From the NCBI GenBank assembly GCA_963729695.1, contig CAVSOT010000013.1, positions 1-64,000 on the forward strand: 64,000 nucleotides of DNA, read 5' to 3'. A program made the position numbers and the translations under genes. Source of the stretch: PALSA-693 sp963729695 (GTDB lineage: Bacteria > Actinomycetota > Acidimicrobiia > Acidimicrobiales > Palsa-688). The notes beneath the pieces are model-generated. The model was not told the origin of the DNA, ran no database searches, and worked only from the letters and a program-made list of their open reading frames with translations. The first letter of the stretch is position 1, and each line of letters opens with the position of its first letter. Below, one piece after another: positions 28,843-37,787 of this stretch.

Positions 28843-29577
28843 TCATTGCATCCAAGCTGACGGGGCGCGGTAACTGGAGAGGAACGAGGTGTCAGCGGCG
28901 TCGCGGCCGGTGGCGATGCGAACGAGGGATCGGCGGGGTGCCAGGAGAGTGCCGTCGACCACGTACCAGGCGCCTTCGATGGATGCCTCGGCGACGGCGT
29001 GGAAGTCCATCGGGTCCAGCCCAGGCGCATAGACCGCTACCAGGCGGGCGGGGATCTCCATGGCTCGGAGCAGAGCGACGGCGAGATGGGCGTAGTCCCG
29101 GCATACCCCGCGGGCTGCCAGCAGGGTATCGATGGCCCCGTCGGTAGGCCCACTGCTCCCAAAGATGTACTCCAGTTGGGTCCCGACCCACGACGAAACA
29201 GCGGCGAGGACGTCGAGCGGTTCGGTGATGTCGTGGAAGTGGCGAGAAGCGAACCCGACCAGCCGGTCCGACTCGCAGTAGCGACTCGGCCGAAGATAGA
29301 GCAGCTCGTCGGCGACGTCGACCCGGGAGGCTGCGGGGCTCCCGGTCAGAGAGGCTTGATAGTCCACGTGCAAGGCCCCGGCTGGAGCGTCGATCAGCCA
29401 CACCCGTCCCCCGTGCGGGCCGGCGAGCTCGCTCCACGGGATTTCGACGCCGTCGAGGGCGATGCGGACAGTTTCCTCGGCGGAGTAGCCCTCCGGGTCG
29501 GCTACCGCGACCTGCACAGCTAGGCGGGCGGGCGAAGGGACCCCGATATCTAACGAGGCCGACACGACTCGATTCAC
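28843..29577 (-). CDS. Transglutaminase-like (papain-fold) protein
   Basis: A 244-residue protein with a beta-rich N-terminal domain (about 1-105) and a transglutaminase-like catalytic domain. The Cys-His-Asp triad is visible: RGVCRDYAHLAVALLRAM (Cys159), MDFHAVAEA (His193) and YVVDGT (Asp208). Such bacterial proteins act as proteases or amide-processing enzymes, often next to circularly permuted ATP-grasp genes, which are absent here. The open frame reaches 29844, but the upstream part is basic low-complexity, so the GTG at 29577 is preferred. No signal peptide is seen. Confidence 0.88.
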   Translation of the reverse strand: MNRVVSASLDIGVPSPARLAVQVAVADPEGYSAEETVRIALDGVEIPWSELAGPHGGRVWLIDAPAGALHVDYQASLTGSPAASRVDVADELLYLRPSRYCESDRLVGFASRHFHDITEPLDVLAAVSSWVGTQLEYIFGSSGPTDGAIDTLLAARGVCRDYAHLAVALLRAMEIPARLVAVYAPGLDPMDFHAVAEASIEGAWYVVDGTLLAPRRSLVRIATGRDAADTSFLSSYRAPSAWMQ

Positions 29578-29946
29578 TCCGTCACTCTGCCGCAAATACC
29601 CATCGGCACCCAAGGATCGCACCGGTCTCGTTGAAAACTTGCGCCCACCAAGCGCTTCGACCCCACTCCGGCGTTCCCAGGATGCAGCTTCGTGGCTGAC
29701 GCCCTCGCCACAGATGGGACGGCCCCATCTTCGTCGCCTGCGTGGCCAGTTTGGCCTGCGGGCAAGGAGACGCCGTCGAACTGAAATCCACGGGACGAAG
29801 ATCCTTGCCACTTGCTCGGGCTTCACCTCGATGGACGGGCCCACGATGGGCTCTGACGGGCTCCATTCATATCAGCCAGTTGACGGCATTGAGCGAGGCC
29901 CCGTCCCCGGGCTAGTCACCCGGATCCTCAAGGGCCCGGCGCACGA

Positions 29947-30081
29947 GTGTCGCAAGTGCCTGTCCCCTCCGGTTTGGTCCTCGACAGCGCCGGCAACCTG
30001 TACGTGTCGACATTCTCGATCGCTCCCGCGACCGGCCTCGGCATTTCCGGCAGCCAACGTCGGACCGGGTCCGGCGACTAG
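29947..30081 (+). pseudogene. Possible ScyD/ScyE-type beta-propeller fragment
   Basis: A 44-residue piece reading GLVLDSAGNLYVSTFSIAPA, typical of ScyD/ScyE-like secreted propeller proteins (GIVVGPDGTLYVSTFS). There is nothing on either side to complete it, so it is a short relic at best. 29578-29946 has no other gene. Confidence 0.4.
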
Positions 30082-30407
30082 CATCGGGGACCTTCTGGGG
30101 TTCTCACCGGTCCCGGGCACCATCGATCTAGCCGTCGGACAGGGCGGTCGCCGGTCACGCGGCAGTGTCTCACTCCAGTCATCCGCGGTCCTGGGAGGGC
30201 GGCGCGTGGCTCATGATGCGACCCGGTCCGGCGTCGGGTCGAGACGGTTGGGGCCTCGGCCAGTTTGGCTGTGAACGGCCCAGCCAGACGCAATCTCCCA
30301 GCCTGGGGGGTCCCGTTGCGTTCGGTGGTACCTCTCCTTTCCTGGAGCGGTTCAGACCAGAGGTATAGGGGTATCGAGACTCCGACGCAACTGGAGGAGG
30401 TACCGCT

Positions 30408-30640
30408 ATGCCAAGAGTGTGGGCAACGACATCGTCGCCAGACTGATGCGTGACCGCCATCAGGTCGCGCACGTCTTCTCGCTCGTGGTCCAGATCGGTC
30501 AGGCCGAAACCGGCAAAGGTGCCGGTCAGCTCAGCAACGAACTGGTACGCCACCAGGTCGCGGAAGAAGAGATCGTCTACCCGGAGGTCAACAACGCCAT
30601 CTTTGCGGGAACCGCTTGGCCGACGCCTCGATCAAGCAGG
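30408..30640 (+). pseudogene. Hemerythrin-like protein remnant
   Basis: A strong ribosome binding site (GGAGGAGG) precedes an ATG at 30408 that runs only 12 codons. The protein continues in a shifted frame from about 30419 as NDIVARLMRDRHQVAHVFSL, NELVRHQVAEEEIVYPEVNN and FAGT, a hemerythrin HHE cation-binding bundle with the HxxxEE motif. It then breaks again after about 30610. Frameshifts at both ends make it non-functional. 30641-30966 shows no further gene. Confidence 0.7.
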
Positions 30641-30966
30641 CCGAGCCTGCCGAACTGTGGGCCAACGTTTGCCCGCTCGGTCGACGTCGGTGACGTGGGA
30701 CGGCGTTTGGTGACGGACTGTTCAGCGAGAATACGCCTCCCGCGCTGTCGCGGGTGGCGTGCCCGGTCGAGGTGTCGTCTATCGCCGAACCTCAGTTCGA
30801 CGGGTCGACCTGAGGCTGGGGAACGCTCAGCGGGCTTGAACGCGTTGCGGTCGCGGCCCGAGACGTCCACGACGTGGTTTGTCGGGCGGGGTATTCGTCT
30901 TGGCCGTAATTGGCTCCACCCGGGTCCGAGAAGTGAGCCGGCTTTGACCCGACGGGAGGGGCGATC

Positions 30967-32079
30967 ATGAGGTACGACCAACCGCACGTCGAATCGGTGG
31001 AGGTTCGCGTCTACGAGTACCCAACTGATCAACCGGAGGCGGACGGCACGCTGGCGTGGTCGTCGACGATGATGGTGCTGGTGGAGGTACGAGCAGGCGG
31101 TCAGTCCGGGTTGGGGTGGACCTACTCGGGCGCCGGTAGTGCCACGGTGGTGAAGGAGCAGTTGAGCGCTCTCTGTGTGGGTGCCAGTCCGATGGACGTG
31201 GCTGGTTTGAACGAGCGGATGGCTCGAGCGTGTCGGAATCTGGGGCGCTCGGGTTTGGTGGCCTGCGCCATTTCGGCCGTAGATATCGCGCTATGGGATC
31301 TGAAGGCACGTCTGTTGGAACTGCCGCTCACCGCCCTGTTCGGTCAGGCGCGGGCCGATGTCCCGGTCTATGGCAGCGGCGGCTTTACCACCTACCACGA
31401 GGCCACTACGCGGGCGCAGCTCGAGCAGTGGGTCGGAGAGTGGCGGATACCGAGAGTGAAGATCAAGATCGGCGAGTCCTGGGGCGCCAATACACGGCGG
31501 GACCTGGCCCGGGTGGCAATGGCTCGCCAGGTCGTTGGCGGCGATGTGGAGCTGTATGTGGACGCCAACGGCGGTTACACCCGCAAACAGGCGGTGCGGA
31601 TGGGTCGGGCCTTTTACGAGGAGTGCGGCGTGACGTGGTTCGAGGAGCCGGTGTCCTCCGATGACCTTTCGGGTCTCCGGGAGGTCCGGGACAACTGCGT
31701 GGCCGACGTGGCTGCCGGGGAGTACGGTTACAGCCTCGACTACTTCGGCCGCATGGCGGGCGCCGAGGCTATCGACTGCCTTCAGGCCGACGTCACCCGC
31801 TGCGGCGGTTACACGGTATGGCTGCAAGCGGCGAGCGTGGCGGCCGCTCACAACATGCAGATCTCGGGGCATTGCGCCCCGAACCTCCACGCCCACGTGG
31901 CCAGCGCGGTGCCGAACCTCCGCCATCTGGAGTACTTCCACGACCACCACCGCATCGAGACGACACTCTTCGATGGGACCCTCCGACCGGACGGTGGGCA
32001 ACTTCTCCCGGCGACTGACCGGCGCGGACACGGCCTAACTCTACGGGCCGCGGACGCAACGAAATTCCGGGTCGGCTGA
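30967..32079 (+). CDS. Enolase-superfamily enzyme (mandelate racemase / dehydratase type)
   Basis: A 370-residue enzyme with a capping domain and a modified TIM barrel. Visible catalytic parts are the KxK base (VKIKIG, Lys165/167), metal ligands Asp199 (YVDANGGY), Glu226 (WFEEPV) and Glu252 (AAGEYG), and His302 (ISGHCAPNLHAH). These abstract an alpha-proton from a carboxylate, giving sugar-acid dehydration or racemisation; the substrate is unknown. GGGAGGGG precedes the ATG. It heads a plus-strand cluster that continues with a TPP enzyme, so a sugar-acid pathway is likely. Confidence 0.9.
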   Translation: MRYDQPHVESVEVRVYEYPTDQPEADGTLAWSSTMMVLVEVRAGGQSGLGWTYSGAGSATVVKEQLSALCVGASPMDVAGLNERMARACRNLGRSGLVACAISAVDIALWDLKARLLELPLTALFGQARADVPVYGSGGFTTYHEATTRAQLEQWVGEWRIPRVKIKIGESWGANTRRDLARVAMARQVVGGDVELYVDANGGYTRKQAVRMGRAFYEECGVTWFEEPVSSDDLSGLREVRDNCVADVAAGEYGYSLDYFGRMAGAEAIDCLQADVTRCGGYTVWLQAASVAAAHNMQISGHCAPNLHAHVASAVPNLRHLEYFHDHHRIETTLFDGTLRPDGGQLLPATDRRGHGLTLRAADATKFRVG

Positions 32080-32133
32080 CGCTCGGCGTCAGCTGTCCAC
32101 CCAGAACATTGTCACAACGGATCAGGAGGATTC

Positions 32134-33939
32134 ATGTCGAAGACGAAGACCGCAGCTGACAACCTTTGTGAACGTCTCATCGAGTGGGGGACCAACACCA
32201 TCTACGGGTTCCCCGGTGACGGGATCAACGGGATCCTCGGTTCTCTTCGGCGCCACCAGGACCAGTTGCGGTTCATCCAGACCCGCCATGAGGAGATGGC
32301 GTCGTTCATGGCGTGCGGACACGCCAAGTTCACCGGAGAAGTTGGGGTATGCATGGCGACATCGGGGCCCGGGGCCATCCACCTGCTCAACGGACTGTAC
32401 GACGCCAAACTGGACCATCAACCGGTCGTGGCGATCGTCGGCCAGACGTTCGTACGAGCCCTAGGCGGCGATTTCCAGCAAGAGGTCAACCTGCTGCAGC
32501 TGTATTCCGATGTCGCGTCGTCGTGGTGCCAGCAGATCAACACCCCCTCGTCGGTCCGCCACATCGTCGACCGGGCCTTCCGAATCGCCCAGGCGGAACG
32601 AACGGTTACCTGCGTGATCGTACCGGCCGACGTCCAGGACATGGACGCTGTCGAAGAGCAACCCAAGGCCACCCACACTGTGCACAGCGGGGTGGGCTGG
32701 TGGAAACCACGAGTGATCCCGGGCACAGATCAGCTCCGCCGGGCGGCCGACATCCTCAACGTGGGCGAAAAGGTGGCCATGCTGGTCGGGGCGGGGGCCA
32801 TGAGCGCCACTGACGAGGTGCTCGCCGTGGCCGACATCCTCGGGGCCGGAGTGGCCAAAGCGCTCCTCGGTAAAGCATCCGTTCCTGACGACGTCCCGTA
32901 CTGCACCGGCAGTATCGGCCTGCTGGGAACCAAGCCGTCGTGGGACATGATGCAGGAAGCCGACACCTTGTTGATGGTCGGTTCGTCGTTCCCGTACTCG
33001 GAATTCCTGCCCACCCCCGGTCAGGTAAACGCGGTCCAGATCGACCTGGCACCACGAATGCTTTCCATCCGCTACCCGATGGACCTGGCCCTAGTCGGCG
33101 ACGCCAAGGACACCCTGAGCGAGCTGTTGCCGTTGCTGCAGCACAAATCGGATCACTCGTGGCAGGACAAAATCGTGGGGAACGTGAAGGAATGGTGGGC
33201 GCTCATGGATGACGAGGGCCAGCCCTCGGATCTCGAAGGGCGGATCCGGCCGCAGGGCCTGTTCACCTCCCTGTCTCGGCATCTGCCCGACCAAGCCATC
33301 TTGTCGTCCGACTCAGGCACCGCAGCGGACTGGTACGCCCGCCACATCCGTATCCGCCGGGGCATGAAAGCATCCCTGTCGGGCAACCTGGCCACGATGG
33401 TCCCGGGGGTGCCGTACGGGATGGCCGCCAAGTTCGCCTTCCCGGACCGGGTGTCGGTCGCTATGGTCGGCGACGGGGCCATGCAGATGGGCGGAATGGC
33501 CGAGATGATCACCGCCGCCAAGTACTACAAGACGTGGGCGGATCCCCGCTACATAGTGGTCGTGCTCAACAACGAGGACCTCAACCAGGTGACCTGGGAG
33601 CAGCGGGCCATGGAGGGCGACCCCCGCTTCGACGCCTCCCAGTCAATCCCCTATGTCTCCTACGCCGACTGGGCTCAACTGATCGGTCTCAAAGGGATCA
33701 AGATCACTCGCTCGGATCAGATCGAGGCGGCTTTCACCGAGGCATTCGCCGCCGACCGGCCCGTCATCGTCGACGCCCTGACCACACCCGACGAACCGCC
33801 CATGCCCCCCCACGTCACATTCAAACAAGCCAGAGCTTTGATGACCTCCGTCGGGAAGGACCCGACCGAGGGCCTGGCCGGAGCCAAAGAGGGAGTACGA
33901 GAGATGGTCCACGAGTTCCTGCACCCCGAGAAAGGCTGA
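32134..33939 (+). CDS. Thiamine-pyrophosphate-requiring enzyme (pyruvate oxidase/acetolactate synthase-like)
   Basis: A 601-residue enzyme with the three domains of the POX/ALS family. The PYR domain has the catalytic Glu in RHEEMASFMA, and the central domain (about 190-330) has VGAGAMSATDEVLAVADI. The PP domain has the TPP motif VGDGAMQMGG...NNEDLNQVTWEQ. It closely resembles the thiamine-requiring enzymes annotated as pyruvate oxidase-like in soil bacteria. The product is uncertain (acetyl phosphate, acetate, or decarboxylation of a 2-keto acid). It lies 54 bases after the enolase-superfamily gene with AGGAGG before the ATG. Confidence 0.9.
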   Translation: MSKTKTAADNLCERLIEWGTNTIYGFPGDGINGILGSLRRHQDQLRFIQTRHEEMASFMACGHAKFTGEVGVCMATSGPGAIHLLNGLYDAKLDHQPVVAIVGQTFVRALGGDFQQEVNLLQLYSDVASSWCQQINTPSSVRHIVDRAFRIAQAERTVTCVIVPADVQDMDAVEEQPKATHTVHSGVGWWKPRVIPGTDQLRRAADILNVGEKVAMLVGAGAMSATDEVLAVADILGAGVAKALLGKASVPDDVPYCTGSIGLLGTKPSWDMMQEADTLLMVGSSFPYSEFLPTPGQVNAVQIDLAPRMLSIRYPMDLALVGDAKDTLSELLPLLQHKSDHSWQDKIVGNVKEWWALMDDEGQPSDLEGRIRPQGLFTSLSRHLPDQAILSSDSGTAADWYARHIRIRRGMKASLSGNLATMVPGVPYGMAAKFAFPDRVSVAMVGDGAMQMGGMAEMITAAKYYKTWADPRYIVVVLNNEDLNQVTWEQRAMEGDPRFDASQSIPYVSYADWAQLIGLKGIKITRSDQIEAAFTEAFAADRPVIVDALTTPDEPPMPPHVTFKQARALMTSVGKDPTEGLAGAKEGVREMVHEFLHPEKG

Positions 33940-33941
33940 GC

Positions 33942-34421
33942 ATGCGCCGCCACGCCGCTTCGATCACCCACGCCGAGAGCCTCGGTGGAGTCACCCACCT
34001 CATCGACCGAGCGGCCGCCGACGTGGCCCACGGCCGGTTTGAGCGGTCCCTGGCCGGTCTCACCGCCTTCGCCGCCCTCGTGACGACCAGCGAAATCTAC
34101 ATCGAGCACTACAAGGCCAGCTTCGGGAACAAAATGATGTGGAGCCCGATCATCGTCACACCTCCACTCGTGGTGGCCGGCGTCGCCGGAGTGTTCTCGA
34201 AGAAATGGGCCAAGACGGCCCTGCCCGTCACAGCCGCCATCTACACCCTCAACGGCCTCGTGGGCGAGTACTTCCACATCCGCGGCGTCGCCCGCAAGCC
34301 GGGAGGGTTCAAACTGGCTTCGTACAACCTTCCAATGGGTCCCCCTATCTCAGCACCGGGACTCATGAGCGTCGTGGGCGGCATGGGGCTCTTGGCCGCT
34401 CTGCTCAGAAGAGAGGACTGA
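33942..34421 (+). CDS. Membrane protein of the oxidation cluster
   Basis: A 159-residue protein starting three bases after the TPP enzyme stop. Three or four hydrophobic segments are visible: SLAGLTAFAALVTTSEIYI, IIVTPPLVVAGVAGVFS, LPVTAAIYTLNGLVGEY and SVVGGMGLLAALL. EIYIEHYKASFGNKMMW and GEYFHIRGVARKPGG are hydrophilic loops with His. No family name is known to me. Its place directly before a gluconate-dehydrogenase-type small subunit suggests a membrane partner or anchor. Confidence 0.75.
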   Translation: MRRHAASITHAESLGGVTHLIDRAAADVAHGRFERSLAGLTAFAALVTTSEIYIEHYKASFGNKMMWSPIIVTPPLVVAGVAGVFSKKWAKTALPVTAAIYTLNGLVGEYFHIRGVARKPGGFKLASYNLPMGPPISAPGLMSVVGGMGLLAALLRRED

Positions 34422-34423
34422 CC

Positions 34424-35176
34424 GTGCCCCCCAAGCCCAGCCGGCGCGAGCTGTCGACACCGGATCATCTCCCCAATCTGCGCGCCGGGAAGGAACCGCC
34501 CCATGCGTCCTGGCTGCCCCGACAGCGGCGGGGCACGACCCCCCAAATGATCGGCCGGTACCCAGACTTCGACGTCTTCGACGCCGAGGACACCTGGGAT
34601 GAGGCCACCACCAAGGTCGTGGTGGCGCGCCTTCACCTCGATGGCCCGCTTCGGTTCTTCACCCCCCAGGAGATCCCGACCTTACGGGCGTTCTGTGACG
34701 TGACGGTGGCGCAGGACGCCGAGCCCCGGGTCCCGGTGGCAGAGATGGTCGACGATAAACTCGCCGCCGGTCGGCTGGACGGCTACCAGTACGCCGACAT
34801 GCCCGACGACCGCGACACCTGGCGCCTCGTGCTCGCCGGTCTGGACGAGACGGCCGAAAGGCGGTATGGGCGACCGACGTTCGCGGCCTGTGACCCCGAA
34901 GGACAAGAGGCCATCGTCGGTGACCTGGCCGAAGGGCGGCTGGCCGGCGGCTCGTGGGAACAGCTCAACGTGAAGCGGGCCTGGGCGGTGTGCATGCGCA
35001 TGATCCTGGCCGCCTTCTACGCCCACCCGTGGGCGTGGAACGAGATCGGCTTCGGCGGGCCGGCCTACCCACGCGGCTACATGCGCCTCGGGCCGCTCAG
35101 CACTCTCGAACCCTTCGAGAAGGCGGGGGCGACATCTGACGATCCCGTCCGCACGGCCCCGGAGCTGGATGGGTGA
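34424..35176 (+). CDS. Gluconate 2-dehydrogenase subunit 3-like protein
   Basis: A 250-residue protein of the gluconate 2-dehydrogenase subunit 3 family, the small subunit that accompanies GMC-type flavoprotein dehydrogenases. RFFTPQEIPTLRAFCDV and the downstream helices (LVLAGLDETAERRYG, WAVCMRMILAAFYAHPWAW) match the family; ending EIGFGGPAYPRGYMRLG is typical. There is no twin-arginine signal, unlike some relatives. The GTG start at 34424 lies two bases after the previous stop, and its own stop overlaps the GMC start by four bases, so it is co-translated. Confidence 0.82.
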   Translation: MPPKPSRRELSTPDHLPNLRAGKEPPHASWLPRQRRGTTPQMIGRYPDFDVFDAEDTWDEATTKVVVARLHLDGPLRFFTPQEIPTLRAFCDVTVAQDAEPRVPVAEMVDDKLAAGRLDGYQYADMPDDRDTWRLVLAGLDETAERRYGRPTFAACDPEGQEAIVGDLAEGRLAGGSWEQLNVKRAWAVCMRMILAAFYAHPWAWNEIGFGGPAYPRGYMRLGPLSTLEPFEKAGATSDDPVRTAPELDG

Positions 35177-36837
35177 TCCGCGACCTGCTCAAAGGGGCGA
35201 TAGGACCCAAAGACAATGATTCGCGTTTTCTGCTCCACGTGCACCGCCGGGACCTGCCCGGCGAGGACACCATGTGCCGCTACGAGGACACCGACGAGGT
35301 TGACATCTGCATCGTCGGCGCCGGCGCCGGCGGCTCGGTCCTGGCTCAACGCCTGGCCCGGGCCGGGTGGCGGGTCGTGATCATCGAAGCCGGCCCATTC
35401 TGGCATCCTGACGAGGACTGGGTCTCCGACGAGGCCGGCTCGCACGAGCTGTACTGGAACCAGAAGCGCATCATCGGCGGCGCCGACCCCATCGAGATGG
35501 GCAAAAACAACTCGGGTCGCGGCGTGGGCGGGTCCATGGTGCACTACGCCGGGTACACCCCAAGGTTTCACCCCTCCGACTTCCACACGCGCAGCCTCGA
35601 CGGGGTCGGCGCCGACTGGCCGATCGAATATGACCAGCTCCGCCCGCATTACGAGACAGTGGAGCGTGAACTGCCCGTCGCCGGCCAGGACTGGCCGTGG
35701 GGGCACCCGCACAAGTACCCGTTCTCCCCGCACCCGGTATCCGAGGCGGCATCAGTCATCTGGCGGGGCGCCATCGCCCAAGGCATCCAAATGCGCGTGG
35801 GCCCGGTAGGCATTGTGAACGGCACCTTCGGCAACCGCCCCCACTGCATCTACCGCGGCTGGTGCCTGCAAGGATGCAAGGTCAACGCCAAAGCCAGTCC
35901 CTACGTCACTCACCTTCCCGACGCCCTGGCCCACCGAGCGGAAATCCGATCAGCCTGCATGGCGGCAAGAGTCGAGCTCGACGCCAAGGGTCAGGCCGCC
36001 GGAGTGTCCTACATTCGTGAAGGCGACCACGTCGAACGCTTACAACGGGCCCGCATCGTGGCCGTGGCCGGTTACTCCATCGAGACACCCCGGCTCCTGC
36101 TCAACTCCACCTCACCCCGCTTCCCCAACGGACTCGGCAACAACGACGACCAAGTCGGGCGTTACGTGATGGTCCAGGGTGCAACGCAGAGTGCCGGCAG
36201 GTTCCCGACCGAGCTGCGCATGTACAAGGCCCCGCCACCGGAGATCTCCTCCGAGGACTTCTACGAGACCGACCCATCCCGCGGTTTCGCCCGGGGGTTC
36301 TCCATCCAAACCGTCTCCCCGCAACCGATCGGGTGGGCCGAGCACGTTCTCTCCGATGGGCACTGGGGCCGGGCCCTGCGCGAATACATGCGCGACTACA
36401 ACCACTGGACCACCGTCGGAGTCCTCAACGAACTCCTCGCTCGCCCCGACAACCGAGTCACCCTGGCGTCGGAGACCGACCCCTACGGGTTGCCGGTGGC
36501 CCGCTTCGACTACACCCTGGGCGACAACGACAAGACCAACATGGCCTACTCGAGCAAAACCATCAAGGACCTCCTCCACGCCGCCGGGGCCCAAGACGTT
36601 CTCACCATCCAACGTTTCGCCCACCTCGTTGGCGGGGCCAGGATGGGCACCTCGCCCGCCGACAGCGTCGTCGACTCCGAACAGCGGACCTGGGCGGTCC
36701 CGAACCTTTTCATTAGCGACGGCAGCGTCTGCCCCACCCAAGGGTCTGCCAATCCGGCTCTGACCATCATGGCCCTCGCCTCCCGGCTGGCCGAACGAAT
36801 GATCTCGGGCGGGGCCGCGTGGCCTGCCAACAGATAG
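35173..36837 (+). CDS. GMC-family oxidoreductase
   Basis: A 554-residue FAD enzyme. The ADP-binding motif CIVGAGAGGSVLAQRLA is at about 45-62. The GMC signature region reads GRGVGGSMVHYAGYT, and the C-terminal active-site region reads FAHLVGGARMG, ISDGSVCPTQGSANPA. GMC enzymes oxidise alcohols or sugars, with electrons passing to an acceptor through partner subunits. The start GTG overlaps the stop of the subunit-3 gene. The substrate is probably a sugar or sugar acid. No signal peptide. Confidence 0.92.
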   Translation: MIRDLLKGAIGPKDNDSRFLLHVHRRDLPGEDTMCRYEDTDEVDICIVGAGAGGSVLAQRLARAGWRVVIIEAGPFWHPDEDWVSDEAGSHELYWNQKRIIGGADPIEMGKNNSGRGVGGSMVHYAGYTPRFHPSDFHTRSLDGVGADWPIEYDQLRPHYETVERELPVAGQDWPWGHPHKYPFSPHPVSEAASVIWRGAIAQGIQMRVGPVGIVNGTFGNRPHCIYRGWCLQGCKVNAKASPYVTHLPDALAHRAEIRSACMAARVELDAKGQAAGVSYIREGDHVERLQRARIVAVAGYSIETPRLLLNSTSPRFPNGLGNNDDQVGRYVMVQGATQSAGRFPTELRMYKAPPPEISSEDFYETDPSRGFARGFSIQTVSPQPIGWAEHVLSDGHWGRALREYMRDYNHWTTVGVLNELLARPDNRVTLASETDPYGLPVARFDYTLGDNDKTNMAYSSKTIKDLLHAAGAQDVLTIQRFAHLVGGARMGTSPADSVVDSEQRTWAVPNLFISDGSVCPTQGSANPALTIMALASRLAERMISGGAAWPANR

Positions 36838-36851
36838 CAGGACGAGACGCG

Positions 36852-37776
36852 ATGGCAACACCACCGTCGGGAGAACAATTCGAGATCTGCCAGGGCGACC
36901 AACGGGCAACCATCGTCGAGGTCGGCGGCGGCGTGCGGGAGTACCTCGTGGGCGACAGTCCGGTCCTGGATCCCTACAGCCTCGACGCCATCTGCGACGG
37001 CGAACATGGCACACCGCTCATCCCGTGGCCGAACCGTCTCGCCGACGGCACCTACCACTTCGACCACACCAAGTATGTCGTACCGCTCAGCGAACCAGAA
37101 AAGCACAACGCCATCCACGGCTTCCTCGCCCGGCGTTCCTGGGAACCGATCCGACACGAGACCACTCGAGTGGTCGTGGGAACCCGACTCCGCCCCCTCG
37201 CCGGCTACCCCTTTGCCCTCGATCTCCGGGTGGCCTACGAGCTTGGAGACGGAGGTCTTTGGGTGTCCACAACCGCTACCAACATCGGCGACCAGACCTG
37301 CCCGTACGGGACCGGCCAGCACCCCTACCTGTCACCGGGAGCCGGCCGGATCGATAACTGCATCCTCGAACTCGGCGCCGCCACCCGAATTCTCACCGAC
37401 AACGAGCGTCAACTCCCGACCGGGACGGCCACGGTCGAAGGGACAGACTTCGATCTCCGGGCCGGCAAGCGCCTCGGCGACCAGAAACTCGACACGCCCT
37501 TCACCGACCTGGACCGTGACCAGGACGGACGGGCATGGGCGCGCCTCACCAGCCACCGACGGCCTCAGCACCGAACTGTGGGTCGACCAGCACTATCCGA
37601 TCATCGAGATCTACACCGGCGACACCCTAAGTCCCACACGCCGACACACGGGACTCGGGACCGAACCGATGACCTGCCCGCCCAACGCCTTCCAAACCGG
37701 CAACAGCCTGACCCGCCTTGAACCAGGCCGGTCCCTCACCACCACGTGGGTTGTCCGACTGCGTCGCCATAAGTAG
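36852..37776 (+). pseudogene. Aldose 1-epimerase, one frameshift near the C-terminus
   Basis: A galactose-mutarotase-fold enzyme that interconverts alpha and beta sugar anomers. The first frame gives IVEVGGGVREYLVGD, HGTPLIPWPNRLADGTY, HNAIHGFLARRSWE (catalytic His) and GTGQHPYLSPGA. A shift near 37550 moves it to DGLSTELWVDQHYPIIEIYT and LGTEPMTCPPNAF (catalytic Glu), ending at 37776. It is otherwise full length (about 308 residues). It begins 15 bases after the GMC gene and closes the cluster, consistent with sugar catabolism. An uncorrected sequence error is possible. Confidence 0.87.
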
Positions 37777-37787
37777 CTTCAGGTCGC

